Shown here one piece after another: positions 7,005 through 15,279 of a stretch of 29,893 nucleotides of DNA (positions are counted from its first letter, which is position 1; each line of letters opens with the position of its first letter). The position numbers and the translations under genes were made by a program. Source of the DNA: CALISC01 sp963545195 (lineage in GTDB: Bacteria > Bacillota_I > Bacilli_A > Acholeplasmatales > Acholeplasmataceae); contig CAUUIA010000005.1 of the NCBI GenBank assembly GCA_963545195.1, positions 1-29,893 on the forward strand, written 5' to 3'. Below the pieces are notes generated by a model. The model made no database searches. It had not been told where the DNA came from and was given only the letters and a program-made list of their open reading frames with translations.

Positions 7005-8672
7005 ATGGAAATCATTGAAAAGAAACCAAATGAACTTAAAGAAACTAAACCAAACACCGATCCAGTAAATCAATTTGGACCAGATTACGAAAAGCAGTTT
7101 GAACCAGTTAAAAAAACTAAGGCACCTCAACGCTTTGAAGTTACTAAAAAAACTGTGCTTTGGGCAGTTTTAACTTTCTTGCTTTACTTCTTTATGTTTG
7201 TTTTAGTTAGTGGAATTATGGCTATATTTCAAAAAGCCAATAAGGGCAAAAGCAACATCCTTTCTAAGGTAACCACTAAAGAAGAGAGTTTTTTTAAACA
7301 AATTAAACACTCCAAAACTAACATCGGGATTTATAAAATTAGCGATGTTAATAAAATTAAAGAACTTGAAAAGAAACACAACTTAGTTTCTAAAACTTTT
7401 AGTGAATACACAACTTTTCAAAATAAAGAAAGTAGCGTAGTTTACGCAAACCTAGTTGAACTTCAAAACTTGTATATCCAAACTCTTGCTGAAAAAGCAA
7501 AAATTAGTGAAATTCTTAAAATTAAATCAGACAATACTAAATCACTTATTCCTGAGCAACAAACTACTTTAAATAATTTTGAACAAGCCAAAAAAGAAAA
7601 CAAAATCTTGAATCGCTTGGTTTTCTTTGATATTGCTGAAACCGCTGGCTTCGGCATAACCTTGCCACAACTAATTTACGCAGATTCTCAAGACCGCAAA
7701 ATTATTAGTACTTTTTCTAACATCAAGGACGTTAAACTAGATAAATACACAGTAGTTGTGCGCAAGCATCAAAAAAACAGTCAAATTGAAGGATACCAAA
7801 AAGTAGAAGCACCAAGTGCTGAGTTTCCAGACATTTACATTAGTAAAACCAGCAGACTAATTGGTTTGACTTCCAAAATTCAAAAAGATCTGTATCCTGT
7901 ACTTTACTCAAGATTGCTGGCAAATGTTCCACTTGCGGGTGCAGATAGACGAGATGTTTACGAACGCGTGTATATTGATCAAAACATTCAAAAACTACCG
8001 TTTTTTGTCAAAAATACAAACTATGAACTAGAAACTACATCCCTACTTAAACACGATGTATTTTTTGCCGAAAAAATAACTTCGCAAGTCAATGCTTTTG
8101 CTTTATTTAACTTCATCGGTATGGCAGCTGGCTTTGCCGCTATTTTTGGGCTAAACTTTGTATTTATTAAAAAAGACGTGCTCGCTTTAAATAAAAACTG
8201 GTTAGTTTTACTATTTGGCCTTGGTATCTCTTTCGGAGTTTCAATAGTCGGTGGGTTTGTTGTGCAATCTATGCGCGCAGGCATTGACGGGTTCTACGGA
8301 TACGCGCTTTCTCGTGAATCTCTAAACCAACAAACTATAGAAACTGCAATGCGAGGCGAATTTAAATGGTTCTTGATATTCACAGTCTGCATTTTTGGGC
8401 CAATTATTGAAGAACTAGTCTTCAGAAAAGCGATATTTTCACTGTTTAAAACCAACTGGCCAGGGGTTTTAGTTTCAACCTTGGTGTTTGGTGCAATTCA
8501 CGTAGTCAACGAGTCTTCCTTTACTTTATTTGCTTACAATATTTTTGCGTATTTAGTAGGTGGCTTGGCCTTTTCTTTAGTCTATGTTTACTCAAAGCGA
8601 AATGTTGTAGTAACTTCTGTTCTTCATATTTTGCACAACACTATAGCGGTTTTAACACTGTTCCTTGCTTAA
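7005..8672 (+). CDS. CPBP-family intramembrane metalloprotease (CAAX/Abi type) with large extracytoplasmic insert
   Basis: The C-terminal 200 residues form a CPBP (CAAX protease and bacteriocin-processing) membrane domain. It carries the three signature motifs: EELVFR (E469, E470, R474), FGAIH (H499) and H-x-x-x-N (H541, N545), so the putative metal site is intact. The N-terminal 45 residues are charged and cytoplasmic, followed by one helix at about 50-75. A soluble, lysine-rich domain of about 280 residues (76-360) should lie outside by the positive-inside rule, before the remaining helices. Most CPBP proteins are 200-300 residues, so this 555-residue form is unusually long. AAGGAG 8 nt before ATG fixes the start. 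It lies between membrane protein genes and upstream of two surface proteins, which suggests a role in processing envelope proteins or peptides (inference). Substrate unknown. Confidence 0.88.
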   Translation: MEIIEKKPNELKETKPNTDPVNQFGPDYEKQFEPVKKTKAPQRFEVTKKTVLWAVLTFLLYFFMFVLVSGIMAIFQKANKGKSNILSKVTTKEESFFKQIKHSKTNIGIYKISDVNKIKELEKKHNLVSKTFSEYTTFQNKESSVVYANLVELQNLYIQTLAEKAKISEILKIKSDNTKSLIPEQQTTLNNFEQAKKENKILNRLVFFDIAETAGFGITLPQLIYADSQDRKIISTFSNIKDVKLDKYTVVVRKHQKNSQIEGYQKVEAPSAEFPDIYISKTSRLIGLTSKIQKDLYPVLYSRLLANVPLAGADRRDVYERVYIDQNIQKLPFFVKNTNYELETTSLLKHDVFFAEKITSQVNAFALFNFIGMAAGFAAIFGLNFVFIKKDVLALNKNWLVLLFGLGISFGVSIVGGFVVQSMRAGIDGFYGYALSRESLNQQTIETAMRGEFKWFLIFTVCIFGPIIEELVFRKAIFSLFKTNWPGVLVSTLVFGAIHVVNESSFTLFAYNIFAYLVGGLAFSLVYVYSKRNVVVTSVLHILHNTIAVLTLFLA

Positions 8673-8676
8673 GATA

Positions 8677-9210
8677 ATGCAGACAAAAAGAATTGTTAAT
8701 TTTGTTTTAACTATTGTTGCTTTTATTTTATTTTTAGTTGGTTTTTTCTTTTTAATTGCTAACTTTCGCGTTAAGTTAGTCTATATTATTTTAATTTCGC
8801 TTTCAGGTGCTTTCTTTGGTATTACTATTATTTCGACTTTAGTTTTTAACACAATTGAGCAAAAAAACAGTGATAAAGCCCAAATTTATCTAGAATACGA
8901 ACGTGAAATTTTTGACGCAAAAATTCAGAGACATTTGGTTTTAAAAAACTTAACTGTTGCACCAGGTACCTACATTTTTGCAGTCACTAAAGACCTTAAG
9001 TTTAAGTTAGTAAACTTCACTGACTTTAACATTGTTTATTTAATTTCACCTAGCCATTTTAGCGAAATTTCTTTTGAAAAAAACACTTTAACTCTAAAAA
9101 CTCAAAACAGTGTGAATACACTTATACTAAACAAAAACATTGAAGAGATTAGAAACACAAAAAGTTTTAACGACTTTTTATATGTTTTGAGTCACTATAA
9201 CTTAATTTAA
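8677..9210 (+). CDS. Two-helix membrane protein with cytoplasmic domain, function unknown
   Basis: The protein has 177 residues from ATG at 8677. An in-frame TTG at 8665 would add four residues, but the ATG sits 4 nt after the TAA stop of the protease gene and fits stop-start coupling; the RBS is weak. Two hydrophobic segments are seen at about 8-28 and 34-55. The rest is soluble, with alternating strands (HLVLKNLTV, TYIFAVTK, FKLVNFTDFNIVYLIS, TLTLKTQNSVNTLIL) that suggest a small beta-rich domain, perhaps PH-like. The orientation places this domain in the cytoplasm. No family is recognised. Coupling to the CPBP gene suggests a shared role. Confidence 0.75.
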   Translation: MQTKRIVNFVLTIVAFILFLVGFFFLIANFRVKLVYIILISLSGAFFGITIISTLVFNTIEQKNSDKAQIYLEYEREIFDAKIQRHLVLKNLTVAPGTYIFAVTKDLKFKLVNFTDFNIVYLISPSHFSEISFEKNTLTLKTQNSVNTLILNKNIEEIRNTKSFNDFLYVLSHYNLI

Positions 9211-9221
9211 TTAGGAGATAT

Positions 9222-11510
9222 ATGGAAATTAAAAAGAAACACATTTTAATTGTTTTATTGATATTCTTACTTGTCTTTTTCCTTTCACTTTCCGTTGTTT
9301 TACCACTGCATTTTAAAAGCAAAGCAAATAATAAACCGAATCCAAAAACTCAAACCCAAAGTCCAGTTTACCTAAAAGCAGTTTATGAAACCTTAGGAAG
9401 TTCTACTGACTTTGAAAAAGAAATTAAACTTGGCGATTTTAAAGTAGGTACTGAACTGAAAATTACCCACCCGGAAATTGATATTAAATTAAAGAGTTTA
9501 GTTTCTGAAAACCACGAAACTAAACCAGATTTATCAAAGTCAACGCAAAGTTTAAAGGTACAGTCTGGCTCAGAAAAGCAATGTTTTTTACTTTACTTTA
9601 AAGCCAAAACTTACCGTGTCACTTTTGATTTTACAGAAAGTGGAATTGACCTTTCTTCAGTTTCAGATATCTTAAAACAACCGCTTAACTTAAAGTACAC
9701 AAACAAAATACCCGCAGAAATTAAAACAGCATTGTTTGCAGTTAAAATGCAAGACAGCGAAACACATAAGTTCGCACTTTCTCATTTTGTACTTGGAAAC
9801 GGTGAGACCTTAGACTTTGAAAAAGCATATAATACAGACTTAAAAATCAAACCAGTATTTACTAAAACCGCCTTAGAAGTGGAATATACAGTAATGCACT
9901 TACTTGAAAAACAAGGCGAAAGCAGTGCTCTTGACAACACTTTTGAAGAAATTACAGAAGTAAAGAAAGACAAAGTTTTAAAAACAGTGCAATACACAGA
10001 ATATAGTGCTTTGGATAAAACTAGATACGAAAAAGACACCGCACACAGTGATAACTTATTGTTGGCACAACTAAATAAAACTGGTGCCCCTGTTGTTTTA
10101 AAACAATACTATAGAATAAAAACTACCAAAGTAAATTTTATTGGAAACGATAGCGTTGATATTGCTGGACCTAAAACAAAGTTAGTTAAGCAGACTAGAG
10201 CAGTTGAATATCCGTCAGTTAAGCCAAAAACTGGCTATACCTTTCTTGGTTGGGCTGATTCTGTTTCTGGACCAGTTCAAACAAAGCACATAGTTGGAGT
10301 AAACGAACTTAACTTGTATGCTCAAGTTGAGATTCAATCTCGTAAAATTACTTACATAATTAAAAGTCAAAATGAGCATGGATATTACAAAGTTTCTTAT
10401 CAAACACAGGAGCAAAAAATAGGTGAAACTCACACTGTTTCTTTTGCTTACAACAAAACAATTTATTTTGACCCTGAGTTTACAAGAACTACCTTTAAAG
10501 TATCTGTTGACAACACTGAAAACACAGTAACCATTACTTTAAAACGCCGCTACTTTACAGTTTCTTTTACTGTTATAAACTCTACTGTTGTTCCACCTGC
10601 CAGAGGGGTATACTACGGTGCAAAAGTCGGTGCAATAGACACAGATAGTTTATACAAAGACAGAATCCTTGATTTTTATATTGGTAATGTCAAAAAAACC
10701 AAAGTAGAAGTTGAAAACTATATAGTCTACAAACCAGTTAGAATCGAAATTGTAGTTTCAGTTCCTAAATATTTATATCCTCAAACTAAAGTAGATTTAA
10801 CGCAATCAGATATTTTAAGAGAAGAAACCAAACCACAAAGTTTTGAGTTTAAATCAGATGGCAAAACTTATAAATTTGATTTTACTCGCACATATGTCTA
10901 CAGAAAAAATAGTGCAGATAAATACGAAAAATTCAACGGCAAATATTTTAAGTTAGAAGAAGTTGAGTTTGTCCAAATTCCTGGTGCAACTGGGTTTTAC
11001 TCTAAAAAAATCATTGACTACACACCTTTTAATATTTACAAAAAAGATGTAAAGGAAAACTCTAAATACGAAAACTCTATCTTTAAAGGTCTTTTTGAAA
11101 ACATTTTAAAAATTTTTGGAACAACTAATTTGCATCCTTTAACTTTTGATAAAAGTGACAAAGTGTTTGGAGTAAATGATGTTGCCAGGAACGAACCTGA
11201 AAAACTTAGAAAAGAATCAACTGACTATGCTACCGAAATTTTAATGTCCGAACTTAAACAACCTAAAGTCTTTAGATACACGTCTTTACGCGCCCAAGAC
11301 ATTAGTGCCTTTAAACCTGAAGACTACGACAGCGATAGATGGATGCCATATTATGCACCTGGTCATCTTGGCTCATGGTGGCTTGCTACTCAACAAAGCG
11401 ACACTGATCCTAAGGCATATTTTGTTTATAGAAAAAATATTAACAATAAAATGGACTGGTCTTATTTCCCTGTTTATAATGTTTTTGGTGTTGTTGTCGG
11501 TAAGAAATAA
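9222..11510 (+). CDS. Anchored surface protein with InlB-B-repeat/MucBP-like modules and DUF6273-like C-terminus (762 aa)
   Basis: The N-terminus (MEIKKKH, then a hydrophobic helix at 8-30) is a signal anchor without a lipobox or clear cleavage site, so the protein is probably tethered to the membrane and faces outside. The ectodomain shows repeated beta-rich modules ending in phrases such as LKIKPVF and LNLYAQV, with one clear InlB B-repeat-type signature GYTFLGW (338-344). MucBP-like segments at about 218-300 and 374-442 have the form Y-x-V...V-T-I-T-L-K-R. Residues 550-762 resemble DUF6273: YFKLEEVEF, a KIIDYTPFN...YENS stretch, KVFGVNDVA, TDYA (667-670) and WWLATQ (719-724) before a GVVV ending. 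In other bacteria such domains occur in secreted or adhesin-like proteins. AGGAG precedes ATG by 4 nt, 11 nt after the previous gene. Ligand unknown; only one cysteine is present. Confidence 0.85.
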   Translation: MEIKKKHILIVLLIFLLVFFLSLSVVLPLHFKSKANNKPNPKTQTQSPVYLKAVYETLGSSTDFEKEIKLGDFKVGTELKITHPEIDIKLKSLVSENHETKPDLSKSTQSLKVQSGSEKQCFLLYFKAKTYRVTFDFTESGIDLSSVSDILKQPLNLKYTNKIPAEIKTALFAVKMQDSETHKFALSHFVLGNGETLDFEKAYNTDLKIKPVFTKTALEVEYTVMHLLEKQGESSALDNTFEEITEVKKDKVLKTVQYTEYSALDKTRYEKDTAHSDNLLLAQLNKTGAPVVLKQYYRIKTTKVNFIGNDSVDIAGPKTKLVKQTRAVEYPSVKPKTGYTFLGWADSVSGPVQTKHIVGVNELNLYAQVEIQSRKITYIIKSQNEHGYYKVSYQTQEQKIGETHTVSFAYNKTIYFDPEFTRTTFKVSVDNTENTVTITLKRRYFTVSFTVINSTVVPPARGVYYGAKVGAIDTDSLYKDRILDFYIGNVKKTKVEVENYIVYKPVRIEIVVSVPKYLYPQTKVDLTQSDILREETKPQSFEFKSDGKTYKFDFTRTYVYRKNSADKYEKFNGKYFKLEEVEFVQIPGATGFYSKKIIDYTPFNIYKKDVKENSKYENSIFKGLFENILKIFGTTNLHPLTFDKSDKVFGVNDVARNEPEKLRKESTDYATEILMSELKQPKVFRYTSLRAQDISAFKPEDYDSDRWMPYYAPGHLGSWWLATQQSDTDPKAYFVYRKNINNKMDWSYFPVYNVFGVVVGKK

Positions 11511-11515
11511 TACCT

Positions 11516-11544
11516 AAACCCCTTCTAAATTAGAAGGGGTTTTA
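11516..11544 (+). terminator. Rho-independent terminator after the first surface-protein gene
   Basis: A perfect 12-bp stem (AAACCCCTTCTA at 11516-11527, TAGAAGGGGTTT at 11531-11542) with an AAT loop is followed by T residues, 5 nt after the stop codon. It has the strongest GC core of any hairpin in the window and separates the two surface-protein genes into different transcripts. Confidence 0.92.
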
Positions 11545-11571
11545 AATTACTTAAAAATAAAGACTTTATAG

Positions 11572-11577
11572 TAAAAT
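11572..11577 (+). promoter_or_regulatory. Probable -10 (TAAAAT) of the second surface-protein gene
   Basis: TAAAAT in the context TTATAGTAAAAT follows the terminator at 11516-11544. A start near 11584 would give a leader of about 37 nt with AAGGAG at 11611-11616. No clear -35 is seen, and another TAAAAT at 11605-11610 lies too close to the RBS. An independent promoter is expected because of the terminator. Confidence 0.45.
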
Positions 11578-11620
11578 ATTTGTGCACTTTGCGATAAAGC
11601 GCTTTAAAATAAGGAGAAAT

Positions 11621-13429
11621 ATGTCAAAAAAGAAAAAAATCACGATTTATTCAATAATTGCAGCAACTGTATTTCTGTTAATTTTCACAATCACTTTAAC
11701 AGTAGTGTTAGCAACTCGTAAATCTAATAGTAAAATTAACACCGATAAAAATAAAACTGTTGTTGATATTAAATTAGTTTTTGAAAAATTAAACAACCAA
11801 AATACAGAGAAAAGTGTATACCGCACAGTTGGCGAATTTGAACACGGTAAAACTATAAGTTTAATGTCAGATGAAGTTAAAAAAGTCTGGACTGCGCTAA
11901 AATCAGAACAAGATTTTTCCAATCATAATATAGACTTTAACCCTGCACTTTCTAAAGCAGAATTGACAGTAGACGCAAGCAAACCAAGCCAAGAATTAGT
12001 ATTTTATTTTGAGTTAAAAAAATATACAGTTGCTTTTGATTTTACAGACCCTGAAATCAAACTAGATACAATTCACGTAGACCTTAATAAAATACATGAA
12101 CTTAAGTATTCACATTCTTTAAGCCAAACTATAAAAAAACATCTTTTTAATGTTAAAAAAGTTGTAGCTGGTATGGAACACGTGGTTTCTCACTATGTAG
12201 ATGAAGACGGAAATAAAATAGACTTTAACACAGCATTTAATAAAAATATAAAAATCAAGCCTGTTTTTGTTTCTTCTACTGCTAAGGTTAAATATATTGT
12301 TAACACAGAAGATGAAAACGGCCAAATAATTACTAACGTCCGTGAAGTAAATGCAAAAATTGGCTCAACCCACCAAGTTAACTTTAAAAATCCAGACGAA
12401 AACGTCTATCAAACACCAAAAGTTAGCAGACAAAGTTTAGTTGTATCTACAGACTCTGCTGAAAACAGCGTAACAATTGACGTTAAAAGAAAAGTTTATA
12501 ATTTAGAATTTGATGCAAAAGGTGCTACTAAAAAAATATATGCGCAAACTCGTAGACACAACGAAGAAATTAGAAACATAGATTTTCAAGAAGACAAACA
12601 CTTCCAAGTTACTAAAATTGAGTTAAACGACATGCCTATTACTAAAGCAGAACTTTTTAAAACAAAGGTTGCGAAAAACTTAAAAATCACAGTTTACTAC
12701 AAACACACAATAGTAGATGGAGTAAACTTATATCCACAAACAAAAGTCCAACTTAATCAAAGTGACATTCAAAAAGAAATCCTTTTTCAAACTCCTGCAA
12801 CTTTCAATTCAGTTGGTAGAGTATTAACTGCTCAGTTTACAAGAACTGTGGTTTACACAAGTTCTGGCAATGCATATGAGAAATTAAACGGAGAATACTT
12901 TAAATTTGAAGAAGTTGAGTTTGACCCAATTCCTGACAAAAGAGCATATTTTACTAAAATGATTTTAGACTTTGTTCCGTTTAGTATTCATCAAGACAAT
13001 AAACCTGAAGTCGCTGTATTTGCTAATTCTATTTTTAAAAGTTTGTTGCAAGAGATTTCTGAAATCATGAAAACAGAACTGTTTGCAGTCACAGCAGATG
13101 ATGGCGAGTTTGGTGTTGAAAAAACTGCAGATAGTCCGGCAAACCGTTTCAAACTAATCAAAAACCCAACTGATTTTGCGCTTGCTGTACTTGGTACAGT
13201 CAGCGGACCGAATGTAGTTTACCGTGGTGTTAACTTATCTCAATTTAGACCGCTTAACTACAACCATGAAAACTGGATGCCACAGTTTTTTGTAGACTCA
13301 AATCAATATTGGTGGACTGCAACTCAAGAAAGCACTAATCTTAATTTAGTTAGATACATTGAAGAAACTGGAGACTATGGTTTTACTGATGTTGCTAAAG
13401 TCTACGGTTTAGTTGCTGCAAAAAGATAA
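11621..13429 (+). CDS. Paralogous anchored surface protein with DUF6273-like C-terminus (602 aa)
   Basis: The start is ATG at 11621, fixed by AAGGAG 4 nt upstream; the upstream in-frame GTG at 11582 lacks an RBS. The layout copies the preceding 762-residue protein: basic N-terminus, signal-anchor helix at about 8-30, beta-rich ectodomain and DUF6273-like end. Shared landmarks are the KYTVAFDFT and KIKPVF segments, the MucBP-like YIVNTEDENG module, the near-identical linker LYPQTKVQLNQSDI, YFKFEEVEF, TDFA and WWTATQ (564-569). It lacks about 155 residues present in the paralog, including the GYTFLGW repeat. The pair therefore arose by tandem duplication followed by gain or loss of a module. 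A surface-exposed binding or structural role is inferred; the ligand is unknown. Confidence 0.85.
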   Translation: MSKKKKITIYSIIAATVFLLIFTITLTVVLATRKSNSKINTDKNKTVVDIKLVFEKLNNQNTEKSVYRTVGEFEHGKTISLMSDEVKKVWTALKSEQDFSNHNIDFNPALSKAELTVDASKPSQELVFYFELKKYTVAFDFTDPEIKLDTIHVDLNKIHELKYSHSLSQTIKKHLFNVKKVVAGMEHVVSHYVDEDGNKIDFNTAFNKNIKIKPVFVSSTAKVKYIVNTEDENGQIITNVREVNAKIGSTHQVNFKNPDENVYQTPKVSRQSLVVSTDSAENSVTIDVKRKVYNLEFDAKGATKKIYAQTRRHNEEIRNIDFQEDKHFQVTKIELNDMPITKAELFKTKVAKNLKITVYYKHTIVDGVNLYPQTKVQLNQSDIQKEILFQTPATFNSVGRVLTAQFTRTVVYTSSGNAYEKLNGEYFKFEEVEFDPIPDKRAYFTKMILDFVPFSIHQDNKPEVAVFANSIFKSLLQEISEIMKTELFAVTADDGEFGVEKTADSPANRFKLIKNPTDFALAVLGTVSGPNVVYRGVNLSQFRPLNYNHENWMPQFFVDSNQYWWTATQESTNLNLVRYIEETGDYGFTDVAKVYGLVAAKR

Positions 13430-13464
13430 AAAAGTTTATTTTACAAACACCAAATCTTATTTTT

Positions 13465-13499
13465 AAAAAATGACCATCATAAATTGACGGTCATTTTTT
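13465..13499. terminator. Bidirectional terminator between convergent genes
   Basis: An 11-bp inverted repeat (AAAAAATGACC at 13465-13475, GGTCATTTTTT at 13489-13499) lies between the convergent stops at 13429 and 13505. T runs follow the stem on both strands, so it can end the surface-protein transcript and the guanylate-kinase-like transcript. Confidence 0.85.
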
Positions 13500-13504
13500 T
13501 CGTT

Positions 13505-14050
13505 TTATTTAATTTTGTTTTGCCAACTTTTATATTTTTTAATTAGTTTATTGGTTAGACTTTTAATTGAAAACAGTCCAAAATTTTTTAAACTTAAATT
13601 AACTTGATTTAAAAACAATTTATTGAAAATCAAGTCGTCGCTTTGAATACGGATTTGAATTGACTTGTTGTCATCCCCTCTTTTTTTCATTCTACGCTTA
13701 CGCACAAACTTAGGAGTTTCAACAAAGCAAACAAATGCATTGAAATCCAAAAAATCAAGCAGGGCATTTACACCAGATGGGTCTAAAATAACGACACCAT
13801 CCGAAATTATTGCGTCTTTAGTAATTCCGTAGTAGTTGTTTGCATATTTTGAGCATTCTATAAACTGATTTGTCTGAATTTTGGCTTTAAACTCATTTTC
13901 TGAGATAAAATAATAATCAATTTTGTCTTGTTCACCAATTCTTTGCTTACGAGTTGTAGTTGTAATAACTTTTTTGAAACCGTGTTCTCTAATTAGTTCT
14001 TTGGCAATTTCAGTTTTTCCAGATGCACTTTTTCCGATTAAAATTATCAT
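13505..14050 (-). CDS. Guanylate kinase-like P-loop enzyme (181 aa)
   Basis: The guanylate kinase fold phosphorylates GMP to GDP with ATP in the cytoplasm. The P-loop is GKSASGKT (6-13). The GMP-binding region shows TTTTRKQRIGEQDKIDYYF, matching the family TTR-x-x-R-x-GE-x-x-G-x-DY-x-F with Gly replaced by Lys, and FIECSKYANNYYGI matches the FxE...YG element. The strand VVILDPSG corresponds to the usual ILDID-x-QG, again divergent. At 181 residues it is shorter than standard Gmk (about 190-210). It resembles a second, shorter Gmk-like family found in Bacilli, so it may be a paralog with another nucleotide substrate; hence no gene symbol is given. AGAGG precedes the ATG. It stands alone, with an extended -10 upstream. 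Confidence 0.82.
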   Translation of the reverse strand: MIILIGKSASGKTEIAKELIREHGFKKVITTTTRKQRIGEQDKIDYYFISENEFKAKIQTNQFIECSKYANNYYGITKDAIISDGVVILDPSGVNALLDFLDFNAFVCFVETPKFVRKRRMKKRGDDNKSIQIRIQSDDLIFNKLFLNQVNLSLKNFGLFSIKSLTNKLIKKYKSWQNKIK

Positions 14051-14076
14051 GACAACCTCTTTTTGTAAGCAGAATA

Positions 14077-14085
14077 ATTATAACA
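14077..14085 (-). promoter_or_regulatory. Extended -10 promoter of the guanylate-kinase-like gene
   Basis: The minus strand reads TGTTATAAT in the context TTTTGTTATAATTATT, almost the same as the ktrA promoter. The start would be near 14070, giving a leader of about 20 nt with AGAGG. No -35 box is clear. Confidence 0.65.
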
Positions 14086-14151
14086 AAACTAGACTAAAAT
14101 TACCTAGTTTGCCAATATTAAGAAGTGAGTTTCACTTAGAAACTTTTATGG

Positions 14152-15093
14152 CTACTTTGTAAAATAAAACTGGTATTTTTCGTAAACTGTATCTTTTAAT
14201 TTATTAAACTCAATAAACTCAAGCGCATAGCCATTAATGCAATATCTAAGGCCTGTTTCTGTTTTTACAGCAAGAGCAGGAAAGACATGCCCAAGGTGCG
14301 AGTCTTGAATTTTAGAAGTTACTTCAATTCTTTCTTCTGAAAGTGTGTTGTCTTTAAAATAGTTAAGTGCAGTTTGGAAAATAGGTCTGGTGAAACTAGG
14401 CCAACCGCAACCAGCGTCGTATTTATCTTCACTTAAGAAAAGTGGCTCTTTTGAAATTTTGTCAATGTAGATACCTTTTTCGTTGTTTAAATTAAACTCA
14501 CTTGAATGCGGGTATTCAGTTTCTTTGTTTAGCATAATACCTAAACTTTGTTTATCTAAGTTTAGTTTCTGAATTTCTTTTGTATCTAATTTTTTAAAAT
14601 TGCTAAGCGAATTAAAAACAGCGTTTGGGTTGATATGACAATAGCCAGTTGGATTTTTCTTTAAGTAGTCTTGGTGATATTCTTCAGCTTTGACATAATT
14701 TTTAATTTCTTCAATGATAACATATGATTTCTTTCCGTTAATCTTTTCAACATATGCTTTAAAAAGTTCAGCGATTTTTTTGGTAAATAAATCACCTTTT
14801 TCAAAGAAAATTCCAGTTCTATACTGAGTTCCAACATCATTGGCTTGACGATTTAAAGAAAAAGGGTCAATGATTTGCATAAATCTATCAATAATTTCTG
14901 CAGTTCTTATTGAAAGGTCATCGTAAATTATTTTAATAACTTCAGCGTGATTAGTATTTGAAACTATTTTGTAATTCGTTTCTTTAGTATTGCCATTTGC
15001 ATAACCAACTTCGGTAATTAGTCCATTTAGTTTTGAAAAATATGCTTGTATTCCCCAAAAGCAACCACCTGCTAGATAAATTTTTCTTTGCAT
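14152..15093 (-). CDS. msrAB: Bifunctional peptide methionine sulfoxide reductase MsrA-MsrB
   Basis: The protein repairs oxidised methionine: the MsrA half reduces the S-sulfoxide and the MsrB half the R-sulfoxide, usually with thioredoxin as electron donor. MsrA (1-160) has the catalytic GCFWG (Cys11), HAEV, the D-x-GTQYRTGIFF region and a GYCHIN segment with Cys152 as likely resolving cysteine. MsrB (about 190-313) has AGCGWPSF (Cys229), HLGHVF (266-271) and the nucleophile in RYCING (Cys285). The two CxxC pairs that bind zinc in some MsrB proteins are absent, as is common in MsrA-MsrB fusions. The start ATG has AGGAGAG a few bases upstream. The gene is monocistronic, with its own TATAAT. 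The thioredoxin reductase gene at 21505 is a plausible functional partner. Confidence 0.95.
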   Translation of the reverse strand: MQRKIYLAGGCFWGIQAYFSKLNGLITEVGYANGNTKETNYKIVSNTNHAEVIKIIYDDLSIRTAEIIDRFMQIIDPFSLNRQANDVGTQYRTGIFFEKGDLFTKKIAELFKAYVEKINGKKSYVIIEEIKNYVKAEEYHQDYLKKNPTGYCHINPNAVFNSLSNFKKLDTKEIQKLNLDKQSLGIMLNKETEYPHSSEFNLNNEKGIYIDKISKEPLFLSEDKYDAGCGWPSFTRPIFQTALNYFKDNTLSEERIEVTSKIQDSHLGHVFPALAVKTETGLRYCINGYALEFIEFNKLKDTVYEKYQFYFTK

Positions 15094-15139
15094 GTTCTCT
15101 CCTTTTTTAAAGTTTTAAAGTGTTAAATTCACCTATAAA

Positions 15140-15145
15140 ATTATA
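15140..15145 (-). promoter_or_regulatory. -10 box (TATAAT) of the msrAB gene
   Basis: The minus strand reads TTTTGTATAATTTT with a perfect TATAAT. A start near 15133 gives a leader of about 40 nt that contains GGAGAG. The rest of the intergenic stretch 15094-15264 is AT-rich and shows no further gene. Confidence 0.55.
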
Positions 15146-15264
15146 CAAAACAGAAAGTTATTTTAATTATTTTTTGCATTCAAAGTCCCTTCTTTTTATT
15201 TCAGCAATTTGAATAATTTATTTAAACACTGAAAAGCGTTGTAAGTATTTTTATTATTGTCAAA

Positions 15265-15273
15265 TGCTATAAT
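15265..15273 (+). promoter_or_regulatory. Extended -10 promoter of ligA, leaderless
   Basis: TGCTATAAT is an extended -10 that ends 6 nt before the ATG at 15280. The standard distance places the transcript start on the A of the ATG itself. The AAGG that lies 1 nt before the ATG is too close to act as a ribosome binding site, so ligA is predicted to be leaderless. Confidence 0.65.
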
Positions 15274-15279
15274 CAAGGT

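Noticed and set aside
6915..7130. Reverse-strand open frame of 71 codons
   Set aside because: It lies across two well supported plus-strand genes, has no RBS and an odd composition rich in Phe, Leu and Trp, typical of an antisense shadow.
9782..10039. Reverse-strand open frame inside the first surface-protein gene
   Set aside because: No RBS or promoter; fully inside a strongly coding plus-strand gene.
11582..11620. Upstream GTG start for the second surface protein
   Set aside because: No RBS; ATG at 11621 has AAGGAG in place and begins with the basic residues and helix expected of the signal anchor.
14123..14137. Hairpin AAGTGA-GTT-TCACTT as msrAB terminator
   Set aside because: Only 6 bp and followed by a poor T run on the minus strand; too weak to call.
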